Position numbers and translations under genes: made by a program | NCBI GenBank assembly: GCA_964610575.1 | Contig: CAZSYX010000038.1 | Span: 1-30,096, forward strand | DNA: 30,096 nucleotides | Direction: 5' to 3' | DNA from: JADJWR01 sp964610575 | GTDB lineage: Bacteria > Pseudomonadota > Gammaproteobacteria > Burkholderiales > Burkholderiaceae_F | Notes under the pieces: generated by a model | The model's input: the letters and a program-made list of their open reading frames with translations, nothing else | What the model was told of the DNA's origin: nothing | Databases searched by the model: none | In this document: piece by piece, positions 22,493 to 30,096 of the stretch | Layout: the number at the start of each line of letters is the position of its first letter | How positions within the stretch are numbered: position 1 is the first letter of the stretch

Positions 22493-23113
22493 GTGAGCCG
22501 CAACGCAGGCCCATCGCGAGCGCGACCGGCCGCTGGCCCGGCGCGCGTGCCGCAACAGGTACGGATCATCGGCGGCATGTGGCGGCGCACGCCGATTCCG
22601 GTCGCCGACCTGCCTGGCCTGCGGCCGTCGCCCGACCGCGTGCGCGAGACGCTGTTCAACTGGCTCGTTCACCTGCGGCCCGACACGCCGACGCTGCGCG
22701 GCCTCGATCTGTTCGCCGGAAGCGGCGCGCTCGGCCTCGAACTCGCCTCGCGCGGCGCGGCACGCGTGGTGCTGGTGGAACGGCAGCCGCAGCTGCTGCA
22801 GCGGTTGCGCGTCCTGCAGGCGAAGCTGGATGCGAAGCAGGTCGAAATCATCGCCGGTGAAGCGCTTGCGGTGGCTGCCGGCCTGCCGCGCGCGAGTTTC
22901 GATGTCGTCTTCCTCGACCCACCCTTCGGCGCGGGGCTGCTCTGGCCGGCAGTCGAGGCGGTCCGCCCCTTGCTGGCCAGCGGCGGGATCATCTACGCGG
23001 AGACCGACGCACTGATTGCGCCGGCCGATGCGGCTGCCCATGGGCTGGAAGTGCTGCGTTCGGCCCGCGCCGGGCGCGTCTGCTTCCATTTGCTGCAACT
23101 GCGCAATGCCTGA
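22493..23113 (+). CDS. rsmD: 16S rRNA m2G966 methyltransferase RsmD
   Basis: A 206-residue methyltransferase. RPSPDRVRETLFNWL at residues 44-58 is the family signature, LDLFAGSGALGLE at 71-83 is the SAM loop, and DPPFG at 142-146 is the catalytic motif. It methylates N2 of G966 in 16S rRNA within the assembled small subunit. The chosen GTG 22493 gives a 20-residue basic lead; a later GTG near 22550 is possible. A purine-rich AAGGGGG lies upstream. It is followed 48 bases later by coaD, a common pairing. Confidence 0.94.
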   Translation: MSRNAGPSRARPAAGPARVPQQVRIIGGMWRRTPIPVADLPGLRPSPDRVRETLFNWLVHLRPDTPTLRGLDLFAGSGALGLELASRGAARVVLVERQPQLLQRLRVLQAKLDAKQVEIIAGEALAVAAGLPRASFDVVFLDPPFGAGLLWPAVEAVRPLLASGGIIYAETDALIAPADAAAHGLEVLRSARAGRVCFHLLQLRNA

Positions 23114-23161
23114 ATAATCCCCGACCGGGCAGGGGTGCCACCGAGCACCGAGGGGATAGAG

Positions 23162-23662
23162 ATGGTCATCGCCGTTTATCCGGGCACGTTTGACCCGTTG
23201 ACGCGTGGGCACGAGGATCTGGTGCGCCGTGCGGCGGGGCTCTTTCCCAAGCTGGTGGTCGGCGTTGCCGACAGCCGCACCAAGGGGCCGTTCTTCTCCT
23301 TCGATGAACGGCTGACCATCGCCCGCGAGGTGCTGGGCCACTATCCGAACGTCGAGGTCGCCGGCTTCCGCGGCCTGCTGCGCGACTTCGTCCGCGAGCA
23401 TCAGGCGCGGGTGATCGTCCGCGGCCTGCGCGCCGTATCCGACTTCGAATACGAGTTCCAGCTCGCCGGCATGAACCGCTACCTGCTGCCCGACGTCGAG
23501 ACGATGTTCCTGACGCCGTCGGACCAGTATCAGTTCATCTCCGGCAGCATCGTGCGCGAGATCGCCATGCTCGGCGGCGACGTCAGCAAGTTCGTGTTCC
23601 CGTCGGTGGAGCGCTGGCTGAAGGCGAAGCTGGAGCAGATGGGCCGCACTGAAGGCGGCTGA
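23162..23662 (+). CDS. coaD: Phosphopantetheine adenylyltransferase
   Basis: A 166-residue nucleotidyltransferase for the fourth step of coenzyme A synthesis (4'-phosphopantetheine + ATP to dephospho-CoA). GTFDPLTRGH at 8-17 contains the T/HxGH nucleotide motif, RGLRAVSDFEYE lies at 88-99, and ISGSIVRE at 126-133 corresponds to the ISS(T/S)xxR motif. The length is close to the E. coli enzyme (159). ATG 23162 follows GAGGGGATAGAG. A ferredoxin gene often follows coaD in betaproteobacteria; here a DUF418 gene does. Confidence 0.96.
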   Translation: MVIAVYPGTFDPLTRGHEDLVRRAAGLFPKLVVGVADSRTKGPFFSFDERLTIAREVLGHYPNVEVAGFRGLLRDFVREHQARVIVRGLRAVSDFEYEFQLAGMNRYLLPDVETMFLTPSDQYQFISGSIVREIAMLGGDVSKFVFPSVERWLKAKLEQMGRTEGG

Positions 23663-23704
23663 GAAGCGCATTCGCCAGGCAACGGGCGCAGCGGACAGCG
23701 GCGG

Positions 23705-24886
23705 TTGAAGCGCGAACGCATCGAGACCGTCGACGCGCTGCGCGCCTTCGCGCTCGCCGGCATCCTGCAGGTCAACATCCAGTCCTTCGTCTGGGGCGCA
23801 GGTGATCCTCTCGGTTTCTTCGCCGAGCCACCGGGGCTGGTCGACACCGTCGTGCACCTGCTGGTCGGGACCTTCGTTTCGACGAAATTCCTTTCGATCT
23901 TCGCCTTCCTGTTCGGACTTGGCTTTGCGCTGCAGTGGCGCTCGTTGCGAAGGCGCCTTGCGGCCGACGATGCGCGCGCCACCTACCGGCGCCGCCTGTG
24001 GTTCCTGCTTGCGCTTGGACTGGCGCACGGGGTGTTGCTCTACTTCGGCGAAATACTTGCCGCCTATGCGGCGATCGGTTTCCTGCTGCTGCGCTGCGCC
24101 GAGTTGAGGCCGGCGGCGCTGGTGGCCGCCGCGCGCGGCTGGTGGCTGGGCTTCGCGGTGCTCACAGTGGCGAGCACCGCTGCCATCGAAGGATTGAGGC
24201 ACGCCTTGCCACCCGACGAAAATCCAGCGCAGCTGCCCGATTGGGCGCTCGAACGGCTGGCCGTCTACACGCAGGGCAGTTACCTGGAACAACTCGGCCC
24301 GCGCTTTGCCGACTACCAGAGCATCCTCGGCACGATGGCCTTGCTCGGGGTGCCGCAGATCATGGGGCTGTTCCTGCTCGGCGCCATCGCCGGCCGGCTC
24401 GGCTGGCTGGCGCAGCCGCAAAGGCACCCCCGACTGTGGCGTGCGGCAACATGGATCGGCGCAGCGGCGCTGCCTTTCGCGTTTGCCGGGGCGTGGCTGA
24501 ACTTCGTCACCATGCGCGACTCGCCGGGCAATCCGGCGAGCGTCGGCTATGCGCTGCAGAACATCGGCGCGCTCGTTGCCTGCCTGTATGTCGCGGCGTT
24601 CGTCCGGCTGCATCGACGGCCGTCGATGCACAGGCTCGTTGACTGGCTGGCACCGGCCGGGCGGATGCCGCTTTCCAACTACATCGCGCAGTCGATCGCC
24701 ATGGGGCTGCTGCTGTCGGGCTGGGGACTCGGGCTCGGTGCCTGGCTCGGCCGAGCCGAACTGGCGCTGCTCGCGCTGGCGATCGTTGCCATTCAGATCG
24801 TCGCCAGCCGTGCCTGGATCGGGCGCTTCGGCCAGGGGCCGCTCGAGGCCCTATGGCGTCGCGCGACCTACGGAGTGCGGCCGTAG
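23705..24886 (+). CDS. DUF418 domain membrane protein
   Basis: A 393-residue protein with about nine membrane helices. It opens with RIETVDALRAFALAGILQVNI, the hallmark start of the DUF418/YeiB family, and ends with GPLEALWRRATYG, the usual DUF418 close. SNYIAQSIAMGLLL before the last helices is also typical. YeiB-like proteins resemble membrane acyltransferases, but no substrate is known. The start is TTG 23705; the conserved lead follows within six residues and no ATG lies nearby. The gene is 42 bases after coaD and convergent with the next gene. Confidence 0.88.
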   Translation: MKRERIETVDALRAFALAGILQVNIQSFVWGAGDPLGFFAEPPGLVDTVVHLLVGTFVSTKFLSIFAFLFGLGFALQWRSLRRRLAADDARATYRRRLWFLLALGLAHGVLLYFGEILAAYAAIGFLLLRCAELRPAALVAAARGWWLGFAVLTVASTAAIEGLRHALPPDENPAQLPDWALERLAVYTQGSYLEQLGPRFADYQSILGTMALLGVPQIMGLFLLGAIAGRLGWLAQPQRHPRLWRAATWIGAAALPFAFAGAWLNFVTMRDSPGNPASVGYALQNIGALVACLYVAAFVRLHRRPSMHRLVDWLAPAGRMPLSNYIAQSIAMGLLLSGWGLGLGAWLGRAELALLALAIVAIQIVASRAWIGRFGQGPLEALWRRATYGVRP

Positions 24887-24920
24887 CGGCCGATCGAGCG
24901 AAATGGCTGGCGGGGCAACG

Positions 24921-25874
24921 TCAGCCGCGATCCGCGCCGCCGCCGGCAATGCGGTCGAGCCGGGCCACGAACCAGCGCTCGGAAAACCCGCCGAGGAAAC
25001 ACAACGCGAGCACGAGTGCCGGCGACAGCTGACCGAGGTTGATCAGTCCCGCCTCGACGAACAGCACGATCGGCACCGCCACCGCCGCGCCGATCATGGG
25101 GCGGGCGAAACTGAGCCAGCGCTGCGTGCGCAGGTCGGGGCTGCGCGCCGCGAGATCCGCGCGCAGCCAGTTGAAGGCGAAGCTGACCAGGCCGCCGAAG
25201 AAACCCATCAGCACGCCCGAGACGAGGATCATGCCCACGGTGACCTCGACATCGTCGCGCGCCAGCCAGTCGAAGCCGCCGAGCAGCGCCCACAGGCCGA
25301 AGAAGGCCACGGCGGCGATCAACATCGTCGCCAGCACCGGCAACTGCTGCCGCACCAGCGCGATCCGGTGCCGCCGCTCCTGGCGCGCCGCGTGAATGTT
25401 GCGAAGCAGTCCCTGCAGCAATGCCACCGGCGGGGCGTGGCCGCGGGCGCTCGCCGCGAGTGCTTCGGCTGCGTCCTGCCGCCAGCCTGAAAGCAGGGTG
25501 CGGCTCTCGGCCAGCGCCAGCGCCATCTCGGCTCGGCGCTCGTCGTCGGACATCGCCAGCACGCGTTCGCCCTCGATCTGCTGCAGGCAGTCCCAGGCCA
25601 CATAAGCCCGCTGCACTCGCGCCGCTTCGGCCGCTCGCGCGAGCAGCGCGTCGCAGCGGCCGAGCATGTCGTGCAGCTCGCCGCTCTCGGTGGCAAACCT
25701 CTCGTGCAGCGCCTGCAGCGCACGGGCGCTGTCCAGCAGTGCCGCCTCCAGCGCTGCTGACTGCGCATCTCGCGCCGGCCACTCGCCTAATGACGGCAGG
25801 AAGCCGGCGCCGGCGGCCGGCGCGGGGTGCGTGTCGGCAGCATCGCCTGGGTTGTCGTTGGGCTTGTCGGTCAT
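24921..25874 (-). CDS. Uncharacterised membrane protein with helical N-terminal domain
   Basis: A 317-residue protein that I do not recognise. Residues 1-30 are polar and proline-rich; 35-175 form a long, alanine-rich, mainly helical region that may be coiled-coil, with few hydrophobic runs. Four membrane helices follow (about 178-205, 210-236, 258-277 and 283-297), the last leading into GGFSERWFVARLDRI. A large cytoplasmic helical domain joined to a compact four-helix membrane part suggests a scaffold, sensor or mechanosensitive-like protein, but that is speculation. It diverges from the MOSC gene and is not in an operon. Confidence 0.7.
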   Translation of the reverse strand: MTDKPNDNPGDAADTHPAPAAGAGFLPSLGEWPARDAQSAALEAALLDSARALQALHERFATESGELHDMLGRCDALLARAAEAARVQRAYVAWDCLQQIEGERVLAMSDDERRAEMALALAESRTLLSGWRQDAAEALAASARGHAPPVALLQGLLRNIHAARQERRHRIALVRQQLPVLATMLIAAVAFFGLWALLGGFDWLARDDVEVTVGMILVSGVLMGFFGGLVSFAFNWLRADLAARSPDLRTQRWLSFARPMIGAAVAVPIVLFVEAGLINLGQLSPALVLALCFLGGFSERWFVARLDRIAGGGADRG

Positions 25875-26022
25875 TGGCTCCGGCTTCCACGGCCGGTAAT
25901 CGAAAGTGCGTGCGGCGCTCGCTCAGCGGGTAAGCATAATTGCTAAGTTGTCTTCTATCAGTGCAGCCGTCGCAGTCCGGCGTAATCCGGCTACCGGATG
26001 CGCGCCAAGGACTGCTGAAATC

Positions 26023-26856
26023 ATGAACGCACGCATCGCCGAACTGAACCTGTTCCCGGTCAAGGGTTGCCGCGGCATCGCGCTGCAGGCGGCCACCCTG
26101 TTGGCCACCGGCCTGGAGAGCGACGGCGTCGGCGACCGCGAGTGGCTGGTGGTCGATGCGGACGGCGAGTTCCTATCGCAGCGCGAATACCCGAAGATGG
26201 CGTTGATCGAGACGAGGCTGACGCCGACGAGCCTGCTGCTGAAGGCGCCGGGGATGCTGCTGCTCGATGTTCCGCTCGCTTCCGAGGGCGACGTGGTCGA
26301 GGTGCGCGTGTGGAACGACCGGGTCTCCGCGGTCACGCAGGGCGAGATCGCCGATGCGTGGCTCGGCAGCTACCTCGGCGTCCCGGCGCGGCTGGTGCGC
26401 TTCGACTACGAAGGCAGGCGGCTGGCAGCGCACCGCTACACCGGAAGCGTGGACGCGCCGTTCAAGTTCGCCGATGCCTTTCCGCTGCTGGTCACCACCA
26501 CCGCATCGCTGGACGCGGTGAACGAGCGCCTGCGGCGGCAGGGCGAGGCAGCAGTGACCATGTCCCGATTCCGGTCGAACATCGTGCTCGATGGCCCGCC
26601 GGCGTTCGAGGAGGACTACGTCAAGCTGCTGCGCGTCGGACCCGTTGCCATCCGTCCGGTGAAGCCCTGCGCGCGCTGCTCGGTGCCCGGCGTCGACCCG
26701 GCCACCGGCGAGCATTCACCGGTGGTGACCGACGTGCTGGCGGGCATGCGGGCGACGCGGGACGGCGTGATGTTCGGCGTCAACGCGATCGTCGTCGAAG
26801 GCGCGGGCGCAACGCTGCGGCTCGGCGACGCCGTCGAGGTCGAGCTGCGTTTCTGA
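26023..26856 (+). CDS. MOSC domain protein (mARC/YcbX-like)
   Basis: A 277-residue protein with an N-terminal MOSC beta-barrel domain (LFPVKGCRGIAL at residues 10-21) and a MOSC domain. The likely molybdenum ligand is C216 in RPVKPCARCSVPGVDPATGE, the same pattern as human mARC and E. coli YcbX. SRFRSNIVLDG (181-191) is also conserved. Such proteins reduce N-hydroxylated compounds using electrons from a partner; YcbX of E. coli has a fused ferredoxin domain, which is missing here, so a separate reductase is needed. ATG 26023 is used; the frame is open to 25906 but lacks similarity there. No Mo-cofactor gene is adjacent. Confidence 0.9.
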   Translation: MNARIAELNLFPVKGCRGIALQAATLLATGLESDGVGDREWLVVDADGEFLSQREYPKMALIETRLTPTSLLLKAPGMLLLDVPLASEGDVVEVRVWNDRVSAVTQGEIADAWLGSYLGVPARLVRFDYEGRRLAAHRYTGSVDAPFKFADAFPLLVTTTASLDAVNERLRRQGEAAVTMSRFRSNIVLDGPPAFEEDYVKLLRVGPVAIRPVKPCARCSVPGVDPATGEHSPVVTDVLAGMRATRDGVMFGVNAIVVEGAGATLRLGDAVEVELRF

Positions 26857-26881
26857 GCGCGCCGCGTGGCGCGCACTTCGG

Positions 26882-28366
26882 TCAGGCGAGCGCCAGTCCG
26901 GTCGAGGCTGTCTGCGGATACAGTCGCGCCAGCACGGTGCGAGCCGCCTGAGTCAGTTCCGCCGAAAGCGCGGTTGCCAGTTCCCGCTCGGAACGGTTTC
27001 CGGAGCGCTGTCCCCAAAGCGCCGCGAGGGCTGCGCGACGCTCCTGCAGTACAGTGCGCACCACGTCCTGCCAGTGGGCCGGATGCTCGGAGGCGGTCCA
27101 TTCGCCACGTCCGCGGCCGAAGTGCGCCACCGCAAGATAGGCGAGCAGGGCCGATGCGGCGAGTTCGTCGAGCACTTCGTCGGTCCAGCCGATCTCTGTC
27201 TGTTCAGCGCCACGGATCACGTTGTAGCCCCGCGCCAGTCCCGCCGCGCCGAGCGCGCCGAGCACGCCGCCGAGGAGCAGTCCGCCACCGAGCGTGAGGC
27301 CCCCGGTCGCGAGGTCAGCCTTCAGGCCGGCCAGTGCGCCGGTGATTGCGCCGCCGAGCAGCGCCGCCTTGCCTTCGCTGACCCGTTCGCTGACCGCGTA
27401 ATGCTCGGCGAGCCGACTGAGGATCTCGTCGCGGGCGTGGCCACCGAGCCCGTGCAGCGCGATCAGCTCGTCGGTGCTGGCGCGGATGTCGGCATCGAGC
27501 CGCGCAGCGAGGGTGGCCATGGCTGCCTGCTTCGGTGCCGCTTCGCTACCGCCCGCCAGCCCGAGCGCCGCGCCGAGTTCGCGCAACCGGCCGCGGAGCC
27601 CGTCGCCGGCGACCGGCTCGCGGTCGACGGCCGCACGCGCGAGCCGTTGCGCCAGCACCTGGATCGACTGCGCGAATGTCGCCTCGCGCTGCTCCCGCCA
27701 GGCGGCGGCCAGCCGCGACAATGGCGCCTGCTTGCCACCGGGTAACGCCTTGCGCACCTCGTCGAGCAGAACGATCTCCTGCACCCAGCAGCGGGCGAAG
27801 GCATCGAGCGGTAGAACGGCGCGCACACCGGCGTACGAGCCGAGTTGCCGTTGCCACAGGGCGACCTGGGCGGCTTCGACATGGGCCGGCTTCGGCTGCC
27901 CCGTCTGGTTGAGCAGCACCAGCACCGGCTTGCCGATCAGTTCGAGCACCTGCATTTCCGGCTCGACATAGCCGGCCGCCTGCGGGCCTTCGGCGGCGTT
28001 GACGAGGTACAGCACCACATCGGCGTGGTCGAGCGCGGTGCGCACGGCCTGTTGCGTCGACCAGAAGGCCCGGTCGCGGAAACGATCCCAGACCTCGGTC
28101 AGGAACCAGCCGAGCGGATTGCCCCGCTGCGCGAGCCGGCGGGCAAGCCGCACGCTGTCGCCGAAGCCGGGCGTGTCCAACAGTTCAAGCGAATCGCCCG
28201 CGGCCGTTTCGATCAGCGTGAAGCGCTCGGCCGTCTCGGTGACATGCGGCGCGTCGCGCACGGTGCCGACATCACGGCCGAGCAGGGTACGGGCCAGCGC
28301 CGTCTTGCCGACGTTGGTGTGCGACACCAGCGCCAGCGCGATGCGTTGCGCAGTGGCGTCGCTCAT
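26882..28366 (-). CDS. DUF3482 domain GTPase
   Basis: A 494-residue protein with an N-terminal GTPase domain and a DUF3482 C-terminus. G1 is SHTNVGKT at 15-22, G3 is DTPG at 64-67, and the G4 position reads NQTG at 153-156 in place of NKxD, so guanine specificity may be relaxed. After a helical middle there is a glycine-rich hydrophobic segment (about 330-380: GGAITGALAGL, GGGLLLGGVLGALGAAGLA) that could insert in or fold against the membrane, as in dynamin-like or Era-like membrane GTPases. It overlaps the DUF2868 gene by 4 bases (ATGA). The pairing recurs in proteobacteria; the function is unknown. Confidence 0.88.
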   Translation of the reverse strand: MSDATAQRIALALVSHTNVGKTALARTLLGRDVGTVRDAPHVTETAERFTLIETAAGDSLELLDTPGFGDSVRLARRLAQRGNPLGWFLTEVWDRFRDRAFWSTQQAVRTALDHADVVLYLVNAAEGPQAAGYVEPEMQVLELIGKPVLVLLNQTGQPKPAHVEAAQVALWQRQLGSYAGVRAVLPLDAFARCWVQEIVLLDEVRKALPGGKQAPLSRLAAAWREQREATFAQSIQVLAQRLARAAVDREPVAGDGLRGRLRELGAALGLAGGSEAAPKQAAMATLAARLDADIRASTDELIALHGLGGHARDEILSRLAEHYAVSERVSEGKAALLGGAITGALAGLKADLATGGLTLGGGLLLGGVLGALGAAGLARGYNVIRGAEQTEIGWTDEVLDELAASALLAYLAVAHFGRGRGEWTASEHPAHWQDVVRTVLQERRAALAALWGQRSGNRSERELATALSAELTQAARTVLARLYPQTASTGLALA

Positions 28367-29799
28367 GAGGTGGCGGGGACCTCGAGCGCGGCCTGCAGCG
28401 ATTGCCGAGCCGACGTAACGTCGGGCTGCTCGAGATCGACGAACACGACCGGCACATTGCGCTCCGTCGCGAAGCTGCGCCAGAGTGCGCGCCTTTCGTC
28501 GAGCCTCGGTGTTGCACCGAACTGCCGCCGGAAGGCCGACTCGTCGACCAGCGCAACCAACTGATGTGCGTGCGCGGCGGCGCGCAGCCGGTCGACGAAG
28601 GCACCGTGGTTCTCGGCTTCCGGCGTGGCCGTCAATGCGAACAGCGCGGCGAGCAGGGTTGCATCGCCGACGATCTGTCGAGGGTCGATATCGTCCTCGG
28701 CGCCGAAGGCCGTCGCCGTTGCCACGCTGAATGTGGTCCTGGCGCCGAGTGCCTGCGTGAACAACGCGTGCAGATTCAGCGTCGCCTGCGGCGACATCGA
28801 TGCGTTGTAGGGCACGACCCGCGCAGTGACCGGTTCCTCGCGCAGCGTGCGGATCAGCGCCCGGAAGTAGGGTTCGTCCAGCGGCAGCGGAAAGCGCGCA
28901 GCCAGGCGGGCCTCCATCCAGCGGTCGCCCAGCGCCAGCAGCACCCTTGGCAGCACGACGGTGAAACCCACCGTCACCGCATACAGGTGCAGCCACGGCG
29001 CGGCAATCACGCCGTGGCCGACGGAGAAGCGCAACCGGGCGTAGCCGTTGACATCCGGCAGCGCGATGCCCGTGAGCGCGGACGCCGGGCCGAGCACGGT
29101 GTTGAGCAGCGCGTGCACGGCGGGCGCCTCGAGGAAGGTGCTCTCCCAGCCGGCGCGGTATTCGAAGGCAATGCCGCGCAAGTACAGGGCGGCAAGCGCG
29201 CCGAGCGCAAAGGCTGCGGCGGAGGCGTGGAGCACTCGGCCGATGCGCGCCGCGGTCAGCCCCGCGCTGGCCTGCATCCAGTCGGCGGCGAACTCGGCAG
29301 CCACCTTGCCGCCGCGCTTGGGCGGTGCGCCGGTGACATGTGCCAGCCGCGCCAGCAGCCGCGCGATCGGGCCCAGGCCGCGTGCGCGCGCATCCACCAG
29401 GCCCCAGGTACCGCGGATCAGGATCGCGACGTAGACGGCGATGTTCCACAGCAGCAGCGCCAGCAGCGGCGGCGCGAGCAGGTTGACGCGCTGTCCGGCG
29501 CCGATCGAATCGGCCGCGGCGCCGGCGGCGACGGCCAGCACCGGGACCACCCAGCCGACCCACGCCGGCCAGGTGACCGATGAGAGCAGCCGCGGCACGC
29601 GCTTGTCGCGTGTCGCGAGTCTTTCGACCGCCAGCGCAGCGCGGCGCGCGATGAAGGCATCGGACGCTGCGCCTTCGCCCTCCACCTTCGCCGCCGCATG
29701 CGTTGCCCAGGCGCGATCGTCGTCGCTCCAAGCGTCCGACGCCGGCTCGCGCTCGAAGGCACGAACCAGCACGGTGCGGCAGGCGGCGGCTTCGTTCAT
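28363..29799 (-). CDS. DUF2868 domain membrane protein
   Basis: A 478-residue protein with four membrane helices: two near 80-98 and 107-130, then about 188-208 and 262-290. The conserved DUF2868 block ALYLRGIAFEYRAGWESTFL (about 204-223) follows the third helix and is followed by HALLNTVLGPAS. The C-terminal 170 residues form a soluble alpha/beta domain containing VALVDESAFRRQFG and VPVVFVDLEQPD, which looks like a degenerate nucleotide-binding or Rossmann-type fold. The stop overlaps the GTPase start, so it is very likely a membrane partner of that GTPase. The function is unknown. Confidence 0.87.
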   Translation of the reverse strand: MNEAAACRTVLVRAFEREPASDAWSDDDRAWATHAAAKVEGEGAASDAFIARRAALAVERLATRDKRVPRLLSSVTWPAWVGWVVPVLAVAAGAAADSIGAGQRVNLLAPPLLALLLWNIAVYVAILIRGTWGLVDARARGLGPIARLLARLAHVTGAPPKRGGKVAAEFAADWMQASAGLTAARIGRVLHASAAAFALGALAALYLRGIAFEYRAGWESTFLEAPAVHALLNTVLGPASALTGIALPDVNGYARLRFSVGHGVIAAPWLHLYAVTVGFTVVLPRVLLALGDRWMEARLAARFPLPLDEPYFRALIRTLREEPVTARVVPYNASMSPQATLNLHALFTQALGARTTFSVATATAFGAEDDIDPRQIVGDATLLAALFALTATPEAENHGAFVDRLRAAAHAHQLVALVDESAFRRQFGATPRLDERRALWRSFATERNVPVVFVDLEQPDVTSARQSLQAALEVPATS

Positions 29800-29911
29800 G
29801 TTCGGCTCGTCAGCGCACTCGTCGGCAGATCATCAATTGTGACCATCGTCCTACGCCAGCGCCGCCGGTGGAGATAACCAATGCTTCACCCGATCCGCGA
29901 GGCGCCGAACT

Positions 29912-30096
29912 TCAGACGTTGAAGCGGAAGTGCATCACATCGCCGTCGCGCACGATGTAGTCCTTGCCTTCCAGCCGCATCTTGCCGGCTTCCTTGGCGC
30001 CGTGCTCGCCCTTGCACTGCACGTAGTCGTCGAAGGCGATGGTCTCGGCGCGGATGAAGCCCTTCTCGAAGTCGGTGTGGATCACGCCGGCCGCCT
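29912..30096 (-). CDS. ychF: Ribosome-binding ATPase YchF, C-terminal end (5' truncated by window)
   Basis: The last 60 residues and stop of YchF (Obg-related; binds ATP rather than GTP). The C-terminal TGS-domain blocks AAGVIHTDFEKGFIRAET, KGEHGAKEAGKMR and GKDYIVRDGDVMHFRFNV are nearly identical to E. coli. YchF binds ribosomes and affects translation and the oxidative stress response. The start lies beyond the window. The next gene on this strand begins 112 bases downstream; that gap shows no clear terminator or promoter. Confidence 0.96.
   Translation of the reverse strand, partial: AAGVIHTDFEKGFIRAETIAFDDYVQCKGEHGAKEAGKMRLEGKDYIVRDGDVMHFRFNV

Noticed and set aside
21452..24631. A 1059-codon open frame on the minus strand covering ftsY and running antisense through rsmD, coaD and the DUF418 gene
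   Set aside because: Only the ftsY part (21452-22375) has family motifs. The rest is arginine/alanine/glutamine-rich, has no recognisable domain and lies opposite well-supported genes; long shadow frames are expected at this GC content.
28367..29731. Upstream extension of the DUF3482 GTPase frame to 949 residues
   Set aside because: The extension is a different frame within the DUF2868 gene on the same strand and is arginine-rich low-complexity; the ATGA overlap at 28363-28366 marks the real start.

Overview
The window is a GC-rich (roughly two thirds G+C by eye), densely coded chromosomal segment of a betaproteobacterium. The evidence is gene content and order: the aa3 oxidase operon DUF2244-coxB-coxA-small assembly protein-ctaG-DUF2970-coxC, a haem-c domain fused to CoxB, then a twin-TM protein, SURF1, a SCO-like protein, ctaA, ctaB and sco. 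The DUF3683-type oxidoreductase followed by a HIT gene, and ftsE-ftsX-rpoH, point the same way. Rhodocyclales or Burkholderiales-like is plausible; genus cannot be fixed from the sequence alone. No phage, plasmid, transposase, CRISPR array, tRNA or rRNA was seen, and no gene-free stretch exceeds 300 bases.

Layout. 1-1018 (+): 3' end of a large FAD/Fe-S oxidoreductase and a HIT hydrolase. 1039-2782: divergent comF (-) and a BioC-like methyltransferase (+). 2852-3337 (+): the BON-LysM protein Kbp. 3568-8797 (+): cytochrome c oxidase structural and copper-assembly genes, closed by a strong terminator. 8873-9067 (-): twin-TM protein. 9125-13160 (+): oxidase maturation (SURF1, SCO-like, haem A synthase, haem O synthase, SCO lipoprotein). 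13185-16589 (-): ftsE-ftsX, rpoH and a beta-helix-fold protein of unknown role. 16832-20853: polyphosphate block, ppk1-sixA (+) facing ppx (-). 20984-23662: YgbA-like protein (+), ftsY (-), rsmD and coaD (+). 23705-29799: DUF418 membrane protein (+), orphan membrane protein (-), MOSC protein (+), and an overlapping DUF2868/DUF3482 membrane-GTPase pair (-). 29912-30096 (-): C-terminus of ychF.

Most genes are ordinary core functions. The interest lies in the regulatory DNA around two of them. (i) rpoH (sigma-32) has a near-perfect CIRCE operator (HrcA site, 17 of 18 arm positions) 25 bases before its start. Its 3' untranslated region holds a two-hairpin structure: the first hairpin shows an exact CCUCCUCCC anti-Shine-Dalgarno motif in a pyrimidine-only loop (apart from its last two bases), and the second is a canonical terminator. 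This resembles the alphaproteobacterial CcsR/alpha-r14 ('cuckoo') small RNAs and may be an undescribed rpoH-derived sRNA. (ii) ppk1 is preceded by a Pho box (13 of 14 repeat positions) placed 10 bases before a -10 element, which suggests PhoB control of polyphosphate synthesis and helps choose the start codon. Other points worth a look are palindromes before kbp, between coxB and coxA, at the ftsY stop and in the ftsY/rsmD gap, and the uncharacterised DUF2868/DUF3482 pair.
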